In this document: positions 24,530-34,000 of the stretch, piece by piece | Layout: each line of letters opens with the position of its first letter | How positions within the stretch are numbered: the stretch's first letter is position 1 | Source of the DNA: Hyphomonadaceae bacterium | GTDB taxonomy: Bacteria > Pseudomonadota > Alphaproteobacteria > Caulobacterales > Hyphomonadaceae | Reading direction: 5' to 3' | DNA length: 50,218 bases | Assembly (NCBI GenBank): GCA_030158285.1 | Contig: JAOATF010000107.1 | Coordinates: 1 to 50,218, forward strand | The notes under the pieces: model-generated | Told to the model about the DNA's origin: nothing | Seen by the model: only the letters and a program-made list of their open reading frames with translations | The model's database searches: none | Program-made: the position numbers and the translations under genes

Positions 24530-25608
24530 GCAGCTTCTCCGTTCATCATACGCAACGCCAACTGGGAGAGATCCTTGAGAGGCTTGATGGCCTCGGCATG
24601 ACCGGCCTGGGCGACGGCGCCCGGCATGCCCCAGACGACGCTGGTGGATTCATCCTGAACAATCACGCGGCCGCCAGCGGCGACGATGCGGCCCGAGCCG
24701 TCGCGGCCATCATGGCCCATGCCGGTGAGAACAACGCCGAGAACGCGGTTGCCGAAGGCGGCGGCGGCGCTGTCGAAGAGCGGGTCGGCGGCGGGGCGGC
24801 AGAAGTGCACTTGTTCCGACTTGTCGAGCGTGACGATGCGGCCGACGGGCGAGCGCGCAACGCGCATGTGGAAGTCGCCCGGCGCGAGCAGCACGGTGTT
24901 CGGCGCGAGGACATCGCCATCGACGGCTTCGCGGCAACGCTTGCCGATGGAGGATTCCAGCTTCTCGGCGAAGACCGGCGTGAAGGCGGCGGGCATGTGC
25001 TGCACGATCAGGATCGGCGCGCTGATGCGGTTGGCGATCGGGCCGAGGAAAGTGGGCAGCGCGTTCGGCCCGCCGGTGGACGCGGCAATAACGAGGACGC
25101 TGGGCGGCATAGTGGTGGTCGGGCGGGCGCGCAGGCGCGGGGCGGCCGCAGGCGGCGCGCCGCGCATGGCGACGATGCGGGGCCCGAGGGCGATGATCTT
25201 GTCGACGAGCTCGCGGCGATAACCGTCAACGCCGCCCATGGCGGAGGCTTGCGGCTTGGCGATGAAGTCGGCGGCGCCGAGGGAGAGGGCTTTCACCGTC
25301 TGCTGTGCGCCGGCGGAGGTGAGCGTGGAAGCCATCACCACCTTGGCCTGCGGGGCGAGACGGCGGAGATGCGGCAGGGCCGTGAGCCCATCCATGTTCG
25401 GCATCTCGATATCGAGCACGATCACGTCGGGGCGGGCTTCGACGACTTCGGCGACGCCCTGGGCGCCATCGGAACAGACTTTCACCAGCTCGATGCGAGG
25501 CTCTTCCTCGAGCCAGCGGCGCATGAAGCCGCGCACGATCGCGCTGTCGTCCACGAGCATGACCCGGACGGTGCGTTCGCTCTCGGATTTGCGCGCTGGG
25601 ACTGTCAC
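24526..25608 (-). CDS. cheB: Chemotaxis response regulator protein-glutamate methylesterase CheB
   Basis: 360 residues: receiver domain (phospho-acceptor Asp66 in VLDIEMPNMDG) and C-terminal methylesterase domain with the Ser-His-Asp triad in AASTGGPNA, VQHMPAAF and GMGHDGRDG. A Pro/Arg-rich linker joins them. Removes methyl groups from receptors when phosphorylated by CheA. It starts at GTG 25608, 10 nt after the cheY stop. Confidence 0.96.
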   Translation of the reverse strand: MTVPARKSESERTVRVMLVDDSAIVRGFMRRWLEEEPRIELVKVCSDGAQGVAEVVEARPDVIVLDIEMPNMDGLTALPHLRRLAPQAKVVMASTLTSAGAQQTVKALSLGAADFIAKPQASAMGGVDGYRRELVDKIIALGPRIVAMRGAPPAAAPRLRARPTTTMPPSVLVIAASTGGPNALPTFLGPIANRISAPILIVQHMPAAFTPVFAEKLESSIGKRCREAVDGDVLAPNTVLLAPGDFHMRVARSPVGRIVTLDKSEQVHFCRPAADPLFDSAAAAFGNRVLGVVLTGMGHDGRDGSGRIVAAGGRVIVQDESTSVVWGMPGAVAQAGHAEAIKPLKDLSQLALRMMNGEAA

Positions 25609-25618
25609 TTCGTGCGCT

Positions 25619-25984
25619 TCAGACCAGGCCGGCTTCGGAGAACTTGGACTCGATGATCTCGCTGTCGAACGGCTTCATGATGTATTCGTTGGCGCCCGAG
25701 CGCATCGCTTCGGCGATGTGGCTCATGTCGTTTTCCGTGGTGCAGAAGACGACGGTGGGACGTTCCCCGCCCGGCTCGCGGCGGAGGGCGCGGAGGAAGT
25801 CGATCCCGTTCATGACCGGCATGTTCCAGTCGAGCAGGATGCAATCCGGCATGGTCTTGCGGCAGCTTTCGAGCGCCTGCGCGCCGTCAGCGGCTTCGTC
25901 GGCCTCGAAACGGAGGTCCTCGACGATACGGCGGGCAACTTTCCGGACGACGCGGCTGTCGTCGACGATCAGGCAACGTTTCAT
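25619..25984 (-). CDS. cheY: Single-domain response regulator, CheY-type
   Basis: 121 residues, only a receiver domain: acidic pair DD at 8-9, phospho-acceptor Asp52 (LLDWNMPVMNG), Thr in FCTTEND and Lys in YIMKPFD. Complete for phosphorylation. GGAGGG lies 5 nt before ATG 25984; the longer upstream frame overlaps cheW and is rejected. Its location between cheW and cheB supports a chemotaxis role, but in organisms with ChpT-type relays such a protein could also serve as a phosphate sink. Confidence 0.94.
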   Translation of the reverse strand: MKRCLIVDDSRVVRKVARRIVEDLRFEADEAADGAQALESCRKTMPDCILLDWNMPVMNGIDFLRALRREPGGERPTVVFCTTENDMSHIAEAMRSGANEYIMKPFDSEIIESKFSEAGLV

Positions 25985-25995
25985 GCTAACCCTCC

Positions 25996-26460
25996 CTAGG
26001 CAGCAGCGGCTGCGTCCGCACCACTCGCGCCAGCCAGCATCCGGTCGATGTCCATGATCACCAGAAGACGGTCGTCGAGACGGTAGACACCGCGCGATAC
26101 GCTCGACCATGTCGCGTCAAGGTTAACGGGGTTTTGCTCCATGTCGGCTTCTTCAAGCCGCACGACCTCGCCAATCTCGTCCACGACGAGGCCAAAACTC
26201 TCGCCGCCATACTCCACGCCGATAGCAAGCATTTGATCCTGCTTGTCTTTTACGCGGGGCGGCAGGCCGAGACGGGACCGGGCGTCGATGGCGGTGACGA
26301 TCCGTCCACGAAGATTAAGAACGCCAGCGATTTCCAGCCCCGACAGCGGGACGGGGGTCATCCTGGTGGGGCGGAAGACGTCGTGGATCTCGATGACGCT
26401 CAAGCCGAACAGCTGGTCGCTGATCCGGAAGGTGACGTACTCGCGTGTGGTGGCGGTCAA
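25996..26460 (-). CDS. cheW: Chemotaxis coupling protein CheW
   Basis: 154 residues with the SH3-like CheW fold: TFRISDQLFGL.V..I.DV, VLNLRGRIVTAIDAR.RLGL, and FGLVVDEIGEVVRL. Links receptors to CheA. The start is TTG at 26460-26458, overlapping the cheA stop as TTGA; there is no alternative ATG or GTG before the conserved core, so coupling to cheA probably compensates for the weak codon. An Ala-rich tail ends the protein. Confidence 0.94.
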   Translation of the reverse strand: MTATTREYVTFRISDQLFGLSVIEIHDVFRPTRMTPVPLSGLEIAGVLNLRGRIVTAIDARSRLGLPPRVKDKQDQMLAIGVEYGGESFGLVVDEIGEVVRLEEADMEQNPVNLDATWSSVSRGVYRLDDRLLVIMDIDRMLAGASGADAAAAA

Positions 26461-29102
26461 GCGGCTTCTCCGCGGTGGAGCGCACGCTGGATCGCGTCCA
26501 GGAGCGCATGGCGATCGGATTTGGGAACAGCTGCCGTGTCACGGCGGCTGGACATCGGGATGACCTGGGCGCCGGGGACTTCGTCCATTTCGGCGCCGTC
26601 GGCGTCAGCGAGCACGACGTCGAACATGGCGCCGGCGGCCAGACGCGCCCTCGCCTCTTCGAGGCTTGAGGCGACGGTGACGTCATAGCCGGCGGCGGTA
26701 ACGATCGGCGCGAGCAGGTTGCGGAAGAAGGGGTGGGATTCGACGAGCAGGATGCGCTTGCGATCCGACTTGACGTCCACGCGCGTGGCGGCGACGGCCC
26801 AGGTGGGATCGGCCTGGCTGAGATAGTGGCCGACATCGATGATCTCGGTGGACTTGCCCTTGAGCACGGCCGTGCCGAGGACGCCGGGGTTTTCGCCCGA
26901 GAGCTGGATGTCCAGCGCGTCTTCCACGATGTCGAGGATGGCGTCGACGGCGAGGCCGACGACAGCGGTGCCCTGCGAGAACACCAGCATGGGCTGGCGG
27001 CCTTCGCGGCGGATGTCGCCACCGGCGGCGGCGAGCGGCATCAGGCGGCCACGGTACTGGACCACAAGGCCACGGCTGGTCATCTCGAAGGTCGACGCGT
27101 CGATCTCCTCGAGGCGGGTGACCAGCGAGAGCGGGCACGCGCGCGGTTCGGCGCCGCCGGCAGAGAACAGCAGCAGGCTCATGCGGGTATCGCCCTGTTG
27201 CGCGGAGGCGGCGGCAGCAGCGGCGGCGCGGGTCTGTTCGTCGAGCAGGCGGTTCACCGAACGCTCCACATTGGCGACCGTGCGCGAGATGCCGTTGGGA
27301 TCGAGGATCATGATCACTGCGCCATCGCCGAGGATGGTGGCGCCGGAGTATTCGCCCATCGTGCCGAGGCGCTTGGCCAGCGGCTTGACCACGATTTCCT
27401 CGGTGTCGAACACTTCATCGACGATGAGGCCGAAGCGGGTTTCGCCGACCTGCATGACGACGATGCAGGCGGAGCGGTCATCCGGCCGATCATCGACCAT
27501 GAGGCCGAGAACATCCGACAGGGCGACGAGCGGCAGCAGGCGATCGCGCAGGCGCAGGACGCGCGTGGTGTTGATCATCTCGATGCGGTGCTCGAGGCGC
27601 TTGCCTGCGCGGACGAGTTCGACGACCGAGAGCTGCGGCAGGGCGAAGCGATGTTCTTCGACGCCGACGATGAGGGCCGAGATGATGGCCAGCGTCAGCG
27701 GGATCTTGATGATAAGCGTGGAGCCATGACCGAAGCGCGAGCGCAGGTCGATGGTGCCGCCGATCAGTTCGACGTTGGTTTTCACCACGTCCATGCCGAC
27801 GCCGCGGCCGGAGATGTTGGTGACTTTCGCAGCGGTGGAGAAGCCCGGCGCGAAGATCAGGCGGTGGATCTGGGAATCCGTCATCGCCATGGCTTCCATG
27901 CCGTCGATGACGCCCTTTTCGATGGCTTTCTGGCGGATCCGCTCGGTGTTGAGGCCGGCGCCGTCATCGCCCACTTCGATGATGATGTGGCCGCCTTCGT
28001 GATAGGCTTTCAGCTTGATCGTGCCATGCTCGGACTTGCCGGCGGCAAGGCGGACTTCCGGCGTTTCGACGCCGTGGTCGCACGAGTTGCGGATCATGTG
28101 GGTGAGCGGATCCTTGATCAGCTCGAGCACCTGGCGGTCGAGTTCGGTGGCCTCGCCCTCCATGACCAGTTCGATCTTCTTGTGCAGGTCCTGGCTGGCG
28201 TCGCGGACGATGCGCGGGAGCTTCTTCCAGGCCGAGCCGATGGGCTGCATGCGCGTCTTCATGACGGCTTCCTGCAGCTCGGCGGTGACGCCGGAGAGAC
28301 GCTGCAGCGGGGCCTTGAACTCGCTGTCAGTGGAGTTGCGCAGGATCTGCATCAGCTGGTTGCGGGTGAGCACCAGCTCGGAGACCATGGTCATCAGGGA
28401 TTCGAGGACGTCGACGTTGACGCGGATCGAGTTGCCCCCGATGGTGCCCTTCTTCTCGTCGTCATGGTCGGCGACGGGCGCGGCGATGGCGGCGACGGCG
28501 GCGGGCTTGTTCTCCACGACTTCGGGACCTTCGGCATCGCGGAAGGCGGCTTCGAGATCGGCCAGCGAGACTTCGCCGAGGCGGAGGAAGCGGCCCTGGT
28601 CGGCGTCCCAGGCGCCCTGCCCTTCGGCGGGCTCGGGCGCGGGTTCGGCGGCGACAACGGGCGGCGGCGGAGCGGCGACCACGACGGGGGCCGGCGCGGG
28701 AGCGGGCGCAGCAGCGCCATCCAGCTTGCCTTCAGAGGCGCGCTCGAGTTGGGCGATCAGGTCACGGTCGTCGCCGACAGGCTCGACCTGTTCGGCGGCC
28801 AGATGGGCGAGCAGTGACTTGATGCGATCGATGGAGGCGAGAACCAGCGTGACGGCGGCGGGCGTGACGGGCAGCGCGCCATCACGGAATTTGCCGAGCA
28901 GCGTCTCGCCGGCATGCGCGATGGATTCGAGGCGCGGCAGGCCGATGAAGCCGCATGTGCCTTTGATTGTGTGCACAAGGCGGAAGATGTTGTTCAGCGT
29001 CGCCTTGTCGCTCGGATTGCTTTCAAAGCGAACGAGCTCGACGTCGACGACGTCGAGGGCTTCAGCCGTTTCCGTGAGAAATTCGCTGAGAAGATCGTCC
29101 AT
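26457..29102 (-). CDS. cheA: Hybrid chemotaxis histidine kinase CheA with extra CheW-like and receiver domains
   Basis: 881 residues. Order: HPt domain with phospho-His44 (VHTIKGTCGF); Pro/Ala-rich linker (about 135-165); dimerisation helices; HATPase with N-box HMIRNSCDHGVE, DDGAGL and GRGVGMDVV; a CheW-like regulatory domain (...PQLSVVELVRAG...); then, beyond the usual end, a second CheW-like segment (about 645-770) and a C-terminal receiver-like domain (RILLVESHPFFRNLL...DVVLADADGAEMDE). In the receiver the expected acidic pair is VES and the usual MP/KP motifs are missing, though an Asp aligns with the acceptor, so it may be degenerate. ATG 29102 begins the HPt. Confidence 0.95.
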   Translation of the reverse strand: MDDLLSEFLTETAEALDVVDVELVRFESNPSDKATLNNIFRLVHTIKGTCGFIGLPRLESIAHAGETLLGKFRDGALPVTPAAVTLVLASIDRIKSLLAHLAAEQVEPVGDDRDLIAQLERASEGKLDGAAAPAPAPAPVVVAAPPPPVVAAEPAPEPAEGQGAWDADQGRFLRLGEVSLADLEAAFRDAEGPEVVENKPAAVAAIAAPVADHDDEKKGTIGGNSIRVNVDVLESLMTMVSELVLTRNQLMQILRNSTDSEFKAPLQRLSGVTAELQEAVMKTRMQPIGSAWKKLPRIVRDASQDLHKKIELVMEGEATELDRQVLELIKDPLTHMIRNSCDHGVETPEVRLAAGKSEHGTIKLKAYHEGGHIIIEVGDDGAGLNTERIRQKAIEKGVIDGMEAMAMTDSQIHRLIFAPGFSTAAKVTNISGRGVGMDVVKTNVELIGGTIDLRSRFGHGSTLIIKIPLTLAIISALIVGVEEHRFALPQLSVVELVRAGKRLEHRIEMINTTRVLRLRDRLLPLVALSDVLGLMVDDRPDDRSACIVVMQVGETRFGLIVDEVFDTEEIVVKPLAKRLGTMGEYSGATILGDGAVIMILDPNGISRTVANVERSVNRLLDEQTRAAAAAAASAQQGDTRMSLLLFSAGGAEPRACPLSLVTRLEEIDASTFEMTSRGLVVQYRGRLMPLAAAGGDIRREGRQPMLVFSQGTAVVGLAVDAILDIVEDALDIQLSGENPGVLGTAVLKGKSTEIIDVGHYLSQADPTWAVAATRVDVKSDRKRILLVESHPFFRNLLAPIVTAAGYDVTVASSLEEARARLAAGAMFDVVLADADGAEMDEVPGAQVIPMSSRRDTAAVPKSDRHALLDAIQRALHRGEAA

Positions 29103-29314
29103 GGCGGGATCCCAAGGCACAGGAAGACAAGAGTGCTTCGGGCAACTAAGCCTGCCTACAGTTAAGATTTCGCTTCAGAAAGTTTAGCTTCGACGCATGA
29201 ATTCGACCTTTGTCGGAAAGGTCGCAGCGCGCGCCTGTTGAGGCGTTGGCAAGGCGCGTTAACGCCATCGCGAATGTTGCCGTGTTTGCGCAGGTAAATC
29301 GTTACCGGGCGCGA
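29103..29314 (-). promoter_or_regulatory. cheA upstream region with palindrome
   Basis: 212 nt between chpT and cheA on the same strand. It is AT-richer than the genes and contains an interrupted palindrome GGTAA-N4-TTACC at 29293-29306 and scattered TTAA half-sites (29258, 29162). I see no gene. It may hold a separate promoter for the che genes; no convincing -35/-10 pair is visible. Confidence 0.35.
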
Positions 29315-29965
29315 TCAGGGCGTCGGGAGCTTGCCGATGGCGGTGAGGCCGGCGGCCTGGGGCACACTGCGGGCCTCGAGGCTGAAGCCGGCTTCCTCCG
29401 ACAGAACGCGGGTGAAGAAGGGCTGGATGGCGCCGCCGCCCCAGCCGCCGCCGGGCTCCTTGCCCGAGAGGGCGTCGAGCACCTCTTCCTTGAGCTTGGA
29501 AAACTGGCCCAGGGCCTCGACATCAAGGACCAGCCTGTCGCCCTCCTCGCGCGCGGTGACCACGCATTTGCCGCGTGCGGCAGGGTCGATCATGATCAGC
29601 GCCATGTTCATCAGGAGGCGCATCTGGCGGTTCGAGATGCGCTGGGTTTCGACTTGCCAGACCAGCTCGGTGCGGGAGTTGGTGGCGAACAGCTTCACGA
29701 ACAGATCCTTCGCCTCGCCGACCGAGCAGAGGTTGTCGTTGATCGAGACGATCTGGCTGCCGTGGGCATAGCGGGTGAAGCGGAGCTTGGCCTCGAGCGT
29801 GGCGAGGCCCGTGCGCAGGGCCTTCTCCCCTTCCGCCTTCATGGCCGGACCGAGGCTGTCATCGAACAGCAATTCCATGCTCTGCAGCATCGACGTCAGC
29901 GGCGAGGCGACGTCGTGGCAGATGCGCGAGGCGACATAGGACGCCAGCCTGGACGAATCCTTCAT
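29315..29965 (-). CDS. chpT: ChpT-like histidine phosphotransferase
   Basis: 216 residues. The N-terminal helix carries the phospho-acceptor His17 in SRICHDVASPLTSM, followed by ELLFDD, matching alphaproteobacterial ChpT-type phosphotransferases (a two-helix DHp plus a degenerate ATPase-like domain). The C-terminal half (QMRLLMNMALIMIDPAARG..., GGGWGGGAIQP) has lost the ATP-binding boxes, as expected. In Caulobacter ChpT moves phosphate from CckA to CtrA and CpdR. Its place just upstream of cheA could instead mean a dedicated local relay. Confidence 0.85.
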   Translation of the reverse strand: MKDSSRLASYVASRICHDVASPLTSMLQSMELLFDDSLGPAMKAEGEKALRTGLATLEAKLRFTRYAHGSQIVSINDNLCSVGEAKDLFVKLFATNSRTELVWQVETQRISNRQMRLLMNMALIMIDPAARGKCVVTAREEGDRLVLDVEALGQFSKLKEEVLDALSGKEPGGGWGGGAIQPFFTRVLSEEAGFSLEARSVPQAAGLTAIGKLPTP

Positions 29966-30050
29966 TGCAACAGCTCTCCCAGCCCCGGATGGGCCGACCC
30001 GGTTTCGAATCGGAAGCTAGCTGATTTGGACTCCGCACCCCAAGCGGGAA

Positions 30051-30305
30051 TTAGGACTCATCCGAGTCCTGTTCATTCCCGATCTGTTCGTCGTGGCCGG
30101 AGCGGGAACTGTGGAAGGACAAGGCCATGAGGCCGACCGCGAGCAAAACCGTTAACGTGGCGCCGAGGCCGAAGGCGATGACAAAATGGATGTTCGAGGC
30201 GCGGCCATCGCCGGTTTCGAATGCGATCATCGCAATCATGATGGCGACCGGCACGAGGACCAGTGCGAGGATGAGCCACGTCTTGCGCGACGGCTTTGCG
30301 AACAT
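30051..30305 (-). CDS. Small two-span membrane protein, unknown function
   Basis: 84 residues with two membrane helices (LILALVLVPVAIMIAMIAF and FVIAFGLGATLTVLLAVGLMAL) and an acidic, Ser/Asp-rich tail. The start could be ATG 30305 or GTG 30320; neither has a strong Shine-Dalgarno. It lies between a terminator (30342-30366) and chpT, and so may be transcribed into chpT. Family not recognised. Confidence 0.72.
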   Translation of the reverse strand: MFAKPSRKTWLILALVLVPVAIMIAMIAFETGDGRASNIHFVIAFGLGATLTVLLAVGLMALSFHSSRSGHDEQIGNEQDSDES

Positions 30306-30341
30306 GGGGCCAGCAAACACGAGCGGCGCCTGAAACGCAAA

Positions 30342-30366
30342 CGCCCGGCGGTTTGATCCGCCGGGC
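30342..30366 (-). terminator. Rho-independent-type terminator after ydbL
   Basis: A perfect 10-bp GC-rich stem (CGCCCGGCGG with CCGCCGGGCG) with a 6-nt loop; on the - strand it is followed by TTTGCGTTTC. It lies 24 nt after the ydbL stop and fits the end of the ydbH-ynbE-ydbL operon. Confidence 0.8.
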
Positions 30367-30390
30367 GCCGCTTTTGTCTGTCGTCTCAGC

Positions 30391-30747
30391 CTACGGCTTT
30401 TTCTGCCAGGCGTCTGACGGGCCGGGTTTCAGCATCTCGCCGGAACCGGCGCGATCGAACTGCTTGGCGGCCATCGCCTTGGCGACGGTATCGACCGGGT
30501 CGCCGGTCTTCTGCGAGATGCGGGTGTACTCGGCCAGACGGCCCGAGTTGATCTCGCTGACCTTGCGCTTCACGTCGCCCGAGGCGCGGTTGTTGTCGAT
30601 GACGCCGAGATAGCCATCGTACTGCTCGCCGATGATGCCCTGGGCTTTCGCCTGCTCGATCACGGGATCGGCCGCCCATGCGGTCATCAGGGTGGTCGCG
30701 GCGAAGATGGCGACGAACCAGGTGGCGATTTTCTTGAACATGCTCAT
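30391..30747 (-). CDS. ydbL: YdbL family periplasmic protein (DUF1318)
   Basis: 118 residues with a Sec signal peptide (ending TAWAADP) and the DUF1318 core: A.AQG.IGEQ.DGYLG......A..DVKRKVSEINSGRLAEYTRISQKTG. In E. coli YdbL is encoded with ydbH and ynbE and is thought to keep YnbE from over-assembling. It is the last gene of the operon here, preceded by AAGGAG and followed by a strong terminator. Confidence 0.92.
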   Translation of the reverse strand: MSMFKKIATWFVAIFAATTLMTAWAADPVIEQAKAQGIIGEQYDGYLGVIDNNRASGDVKRKVSEINSGRLAEYTRISQKTGDPVDTVAKAMAAKQFDRAGSGEMLKPGPSDAWQKKP

Positions 30748-30768
30748 GACAGGCTCCTTCTTCCCGTC

Positions 30769-31005
30769 TCAGAACAGATTGGGGTTGGCAGCGATCGCGT
30801 CCTCAAGGTCCTTGTCCAGGCGGTAGCGGATTTCCTGGTCAATCTTGACGTTGAGGTTGATCGTGATCGGCTTGTCCGACGCTTCGATGCGGAGCGTTGG
30901 CGTGCAGGCCGCGGCGCCGGCAGCAACCACGAGCGCGAGACCGCTGACAGCCAGCCGGCTTGCCCCCTGCAGCTTCCCGGGCGTTATGAATTTCGTCTCA
31001 GGCAT
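30769..31005 (-). CDS. ynbE: YnbE family lipoprotein
   Basis: 78 residues. A signal sequence ends at a lipobox Cys (AAGAAAC), followed by TPTLRIEASDKPITINLNVKIDQEIRY, the hallmark YnbE block that forms beta-strands. In E. coli YnbE is an outer-membrane lipoprotein that stacks against the C-terminus of YdbH to complete a lipid-conducting bridge. I chose ATG 31005 because AAGGAG lies at good distance; the frame is open to an ATG at 31089 that overlaps the ydbH stop (ATGA), which would add 28 residues. Confidence 0.88.
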   Translation of the reverse strand: MPETKFITPGKLQGASRLAVSGLALVVAAGAAACTPTLRIEASDKPITINLNVKIDQEIRYRLDKDLEDAIAANPNLF

Positions 31006-31085
31006 CGCCTGCTCCTTGACTGCGGCCGCGTGCGCAACCGTTGAACCGACCCTTGCCGCTTCGGAGGAGGCCGTCAATGTCGCTG

Positions 31086-34000
31086 TCATTTCTGGCTCTC
31101 CTTCACCTGTTCGATCGCCGTACGCACGTCCGGCCGTTGTGTCGTTGACGTCAACAGCGGCACCAGCGCGCTATCGATGCCGATATTGAGCTGGAAAGGC
31201 TGGCCGGAAAGAACGTCCGGATTGCGGCCGAGGATGCCCAGCGTGAGCAGCATTCTTCCCGTGAGGTTTCCGTCCAGGCCCACTTTCAACACCTCGTACC
31301 TGAAATCCTTCAGGGCATCGAACAGCATCTTCGAGTTCGCATCGGCATTGGCCGCAGCGTCACCGGTGGAACCTGAATACTGGATAACGCCAGGCTTCAC
31401 TGATGCGAGTGTAGCATTGTCGATCACGGCTGAACCGGTTGTGAACACCACGGGGAAGTCTCCACCGACGACGCCGGAGAGTTTCATGTCAGGCAAATTG
31501 AACTGCTCGGTGAGCTTGGCGAGATCCCAGTCGACGGCGCGTGCGACGATGCGGTTCTCGGCGTCGCCGGCGAAGCGGAAGTCGATCGGATTGATGCGGA
31601 TGAACCCGCCGCCGAACGGCCACTCGGCGTTCTGCAGGCGGATCGCGTCGTAGCCGATCAGCTGGAAGTCGATCGTGCCTTTTTCGATGGGCAGGCCGAG
31701 CGTGACCTTTTCCATCGTGATGCGCTGGTTCGGCGCGGATTTGAGTGCGAGCAGGTCTGCGACCTCGACGCGGCCGGAGACGCCTTCGAACACGCCGGCG
31801 GCGGCGAGCGCGAAGCCGAGCTTCCTGAGTTCGAGCACGCCGGAGGATTTGAAGCCGTCTGGATTCCAGCTTGCGCCGCCGCCGATATCCACCCTGCCCG
31901 TCACGTTGGCGGGACCGATGAGCAGGGGCGAGAGATCGCTCGGCTGGAACTGGCGCGGGCGGAAGATCAGCGGCGTCGGCTCGAAGGTGAGCGCGCCGGC
32001 GCCGCTGTCGAGATCATGGCGGCCGACGATGTTGGCGATCTGCATGCCGGACTTCGCCATCGTGAAGACGCCGGTGAAATCGACCTTGCTGTTGGTGAGA
32101 TGGCCTTCACCGCGGAAGTTGGCGTCTTCATAACGCCGCTCTTCGATGGGGTCATGGAAGCGCATGGAGAGGCCGGTGAGCCCGCCGGACATGTTCTTGC
32201 CCTGCCCGGCGAGATCGAACTTGCCGTTGATGTCGTTGACATCGCCTTCGGGCGCGCTGGCGGTTGCGCCGCTGAAGCCGCCGGTGACTTTCCAGCCGCG
32301 CGACAGGTCGAGCGCGCCGGAAATGTCGGCGATGCGGATGGGGAGTTTGCGCTCGCCGAGATCAATGTCGACCGAGGCGGGGTCCATGTCGAAATTGGCT
32401 TTGAAGCCGCCTTCGCTGCGCCAGCCGAGCGCGGTGGCGCCGAGGCGGACGCGCGCAGAGAAGGCTTCGCCCGTGACAGGGATGTCGATGGCGGCGAGAC
32501 GGCCCTGGCCGATGATGTCGTTGCCATTGCGCTCGGCGAGACGGCCGATGGGCGTGTAGCGAAGGGCAGCGGCGCCGAACTGCGCGCCGCCATAGGAGGC
32601 CTTGTCCCACTGGATCACTGCGCCTTGCGGGGCTTCGGCGACGAAGGTTGTGCGATCCCACTTGGCGTTGACCTCGCCTGTGGCGCGGGCGTTGACCCAC
32701 GCGCCGCCGGCGAGACCGCCATCGAGGCGAATGCCGAGCTTGCCCGCAGCACCGCCCGACGCGTCCTTGATCGCGAGATCGAGGCCGGTGAATTCAGCGG
32801 AGATGACGTCGTTGCTGACTTTCCACGGCGCGAGGACGGCCATGCCGGTCATGGCGAGGCTGTCCACGCCGCCGGAGGATTTGGCGACGGTGACGGTGAC
32901 GGGCGGCGCGCCGCCACCGTGCAGCGAGAGAATGCCGGCGCCGGACCATGTGGCGTCGGTGGCGTTGAACACGCCGACATGCTCCTGGCCGGCGGAGGCC
33001 TTCACATCGATGACGAGGCCGCTGGCGGATGTGAGCGTGGCGCCGGGACGCAGGGAGACGAGCAGCGCCTCCTGCGTCATGCGCGCGGCCCATGGCGTGG
33101 AGACGTTGAACGACTGGCCGGCGCGATTGATGGCGGCACGGAGCGCATCCGCGAAGGAGAGCAGCACAGCTTCAAGCGGACCGGCGGCGGCATCGGCGAC
33201 GGCGATGCGTTGCGGCGTGGTGAGAAGCGCTTGCGTGATGGTCGCGCCGCCATCGATGACGCTGAGAGCCTGGGCATCGACTTGCAGCTTGCCGGTGACT
33301 TCGACATGGCCGGCGGCGGCTTGCGGCGTCGAGAGGTTGTCGACGGTGAAGGTCATGTTGCCGATGGAGCGGCCGGGGGAGAGCGGCTGGACCAGCGTCT
33401 TGAGCGAGGCGTTCTTCCACGCAGCGCCGGCGAATGCGCCTTGCTGCATGCTGGCGTCGAGCTGCAGGCGGCGGACATTGGCGAGCCAGGCGCGAATATT
33501 GAAGTCTTCACCGCTGATCGCGGGCGATTCAACGCTGGCGGCGGCCTCAGCGGAGGCGAGACGCGCATCCTTCGTGGTGATGGCGCCGAGGCTGGCCGTG
33601 CCCTCGCCTTTCAACACGCCGGCGGACTGTTCGAGTTTTGCATCGACGATGATGTCGGAGAAGCTGGCGCCTTCGGCGACGAAGCGGCTGACATCGAGCT
33701 TCAGCGCGGCAGAGATTTCCTCGCCCGCAACTGTCGCGCGCAGGTTGGCGGCGGCGAGATCGATCGTTCCCCCGGCGAGGCCGAGCGAGGCGGCGGGCGC
33801 GGCGATGTCGACGATGAAACTGTTGTCGCTTGCGGCGGTGATGCGGCCTGTTGCGACGACGGGACCGGAGACTGTGTCACCGATGATGGTGAGCTTCGTG
33901 AGTTCGATGCGCGGCAGCGGGCCTGCGGGTGCATCGCTCGGTTTGGTAAATGTGGTGATGGCCTTGTCGAGATCGCCGAGCACGGAGCGCTTGCCCGTGA

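Noticed and set aside
26733-28817. 694-codon open frame on + strand
   Set aside because: Antisense shadow of cheA; low-complexity Asp/Gly/Ala/His translation with no domain.
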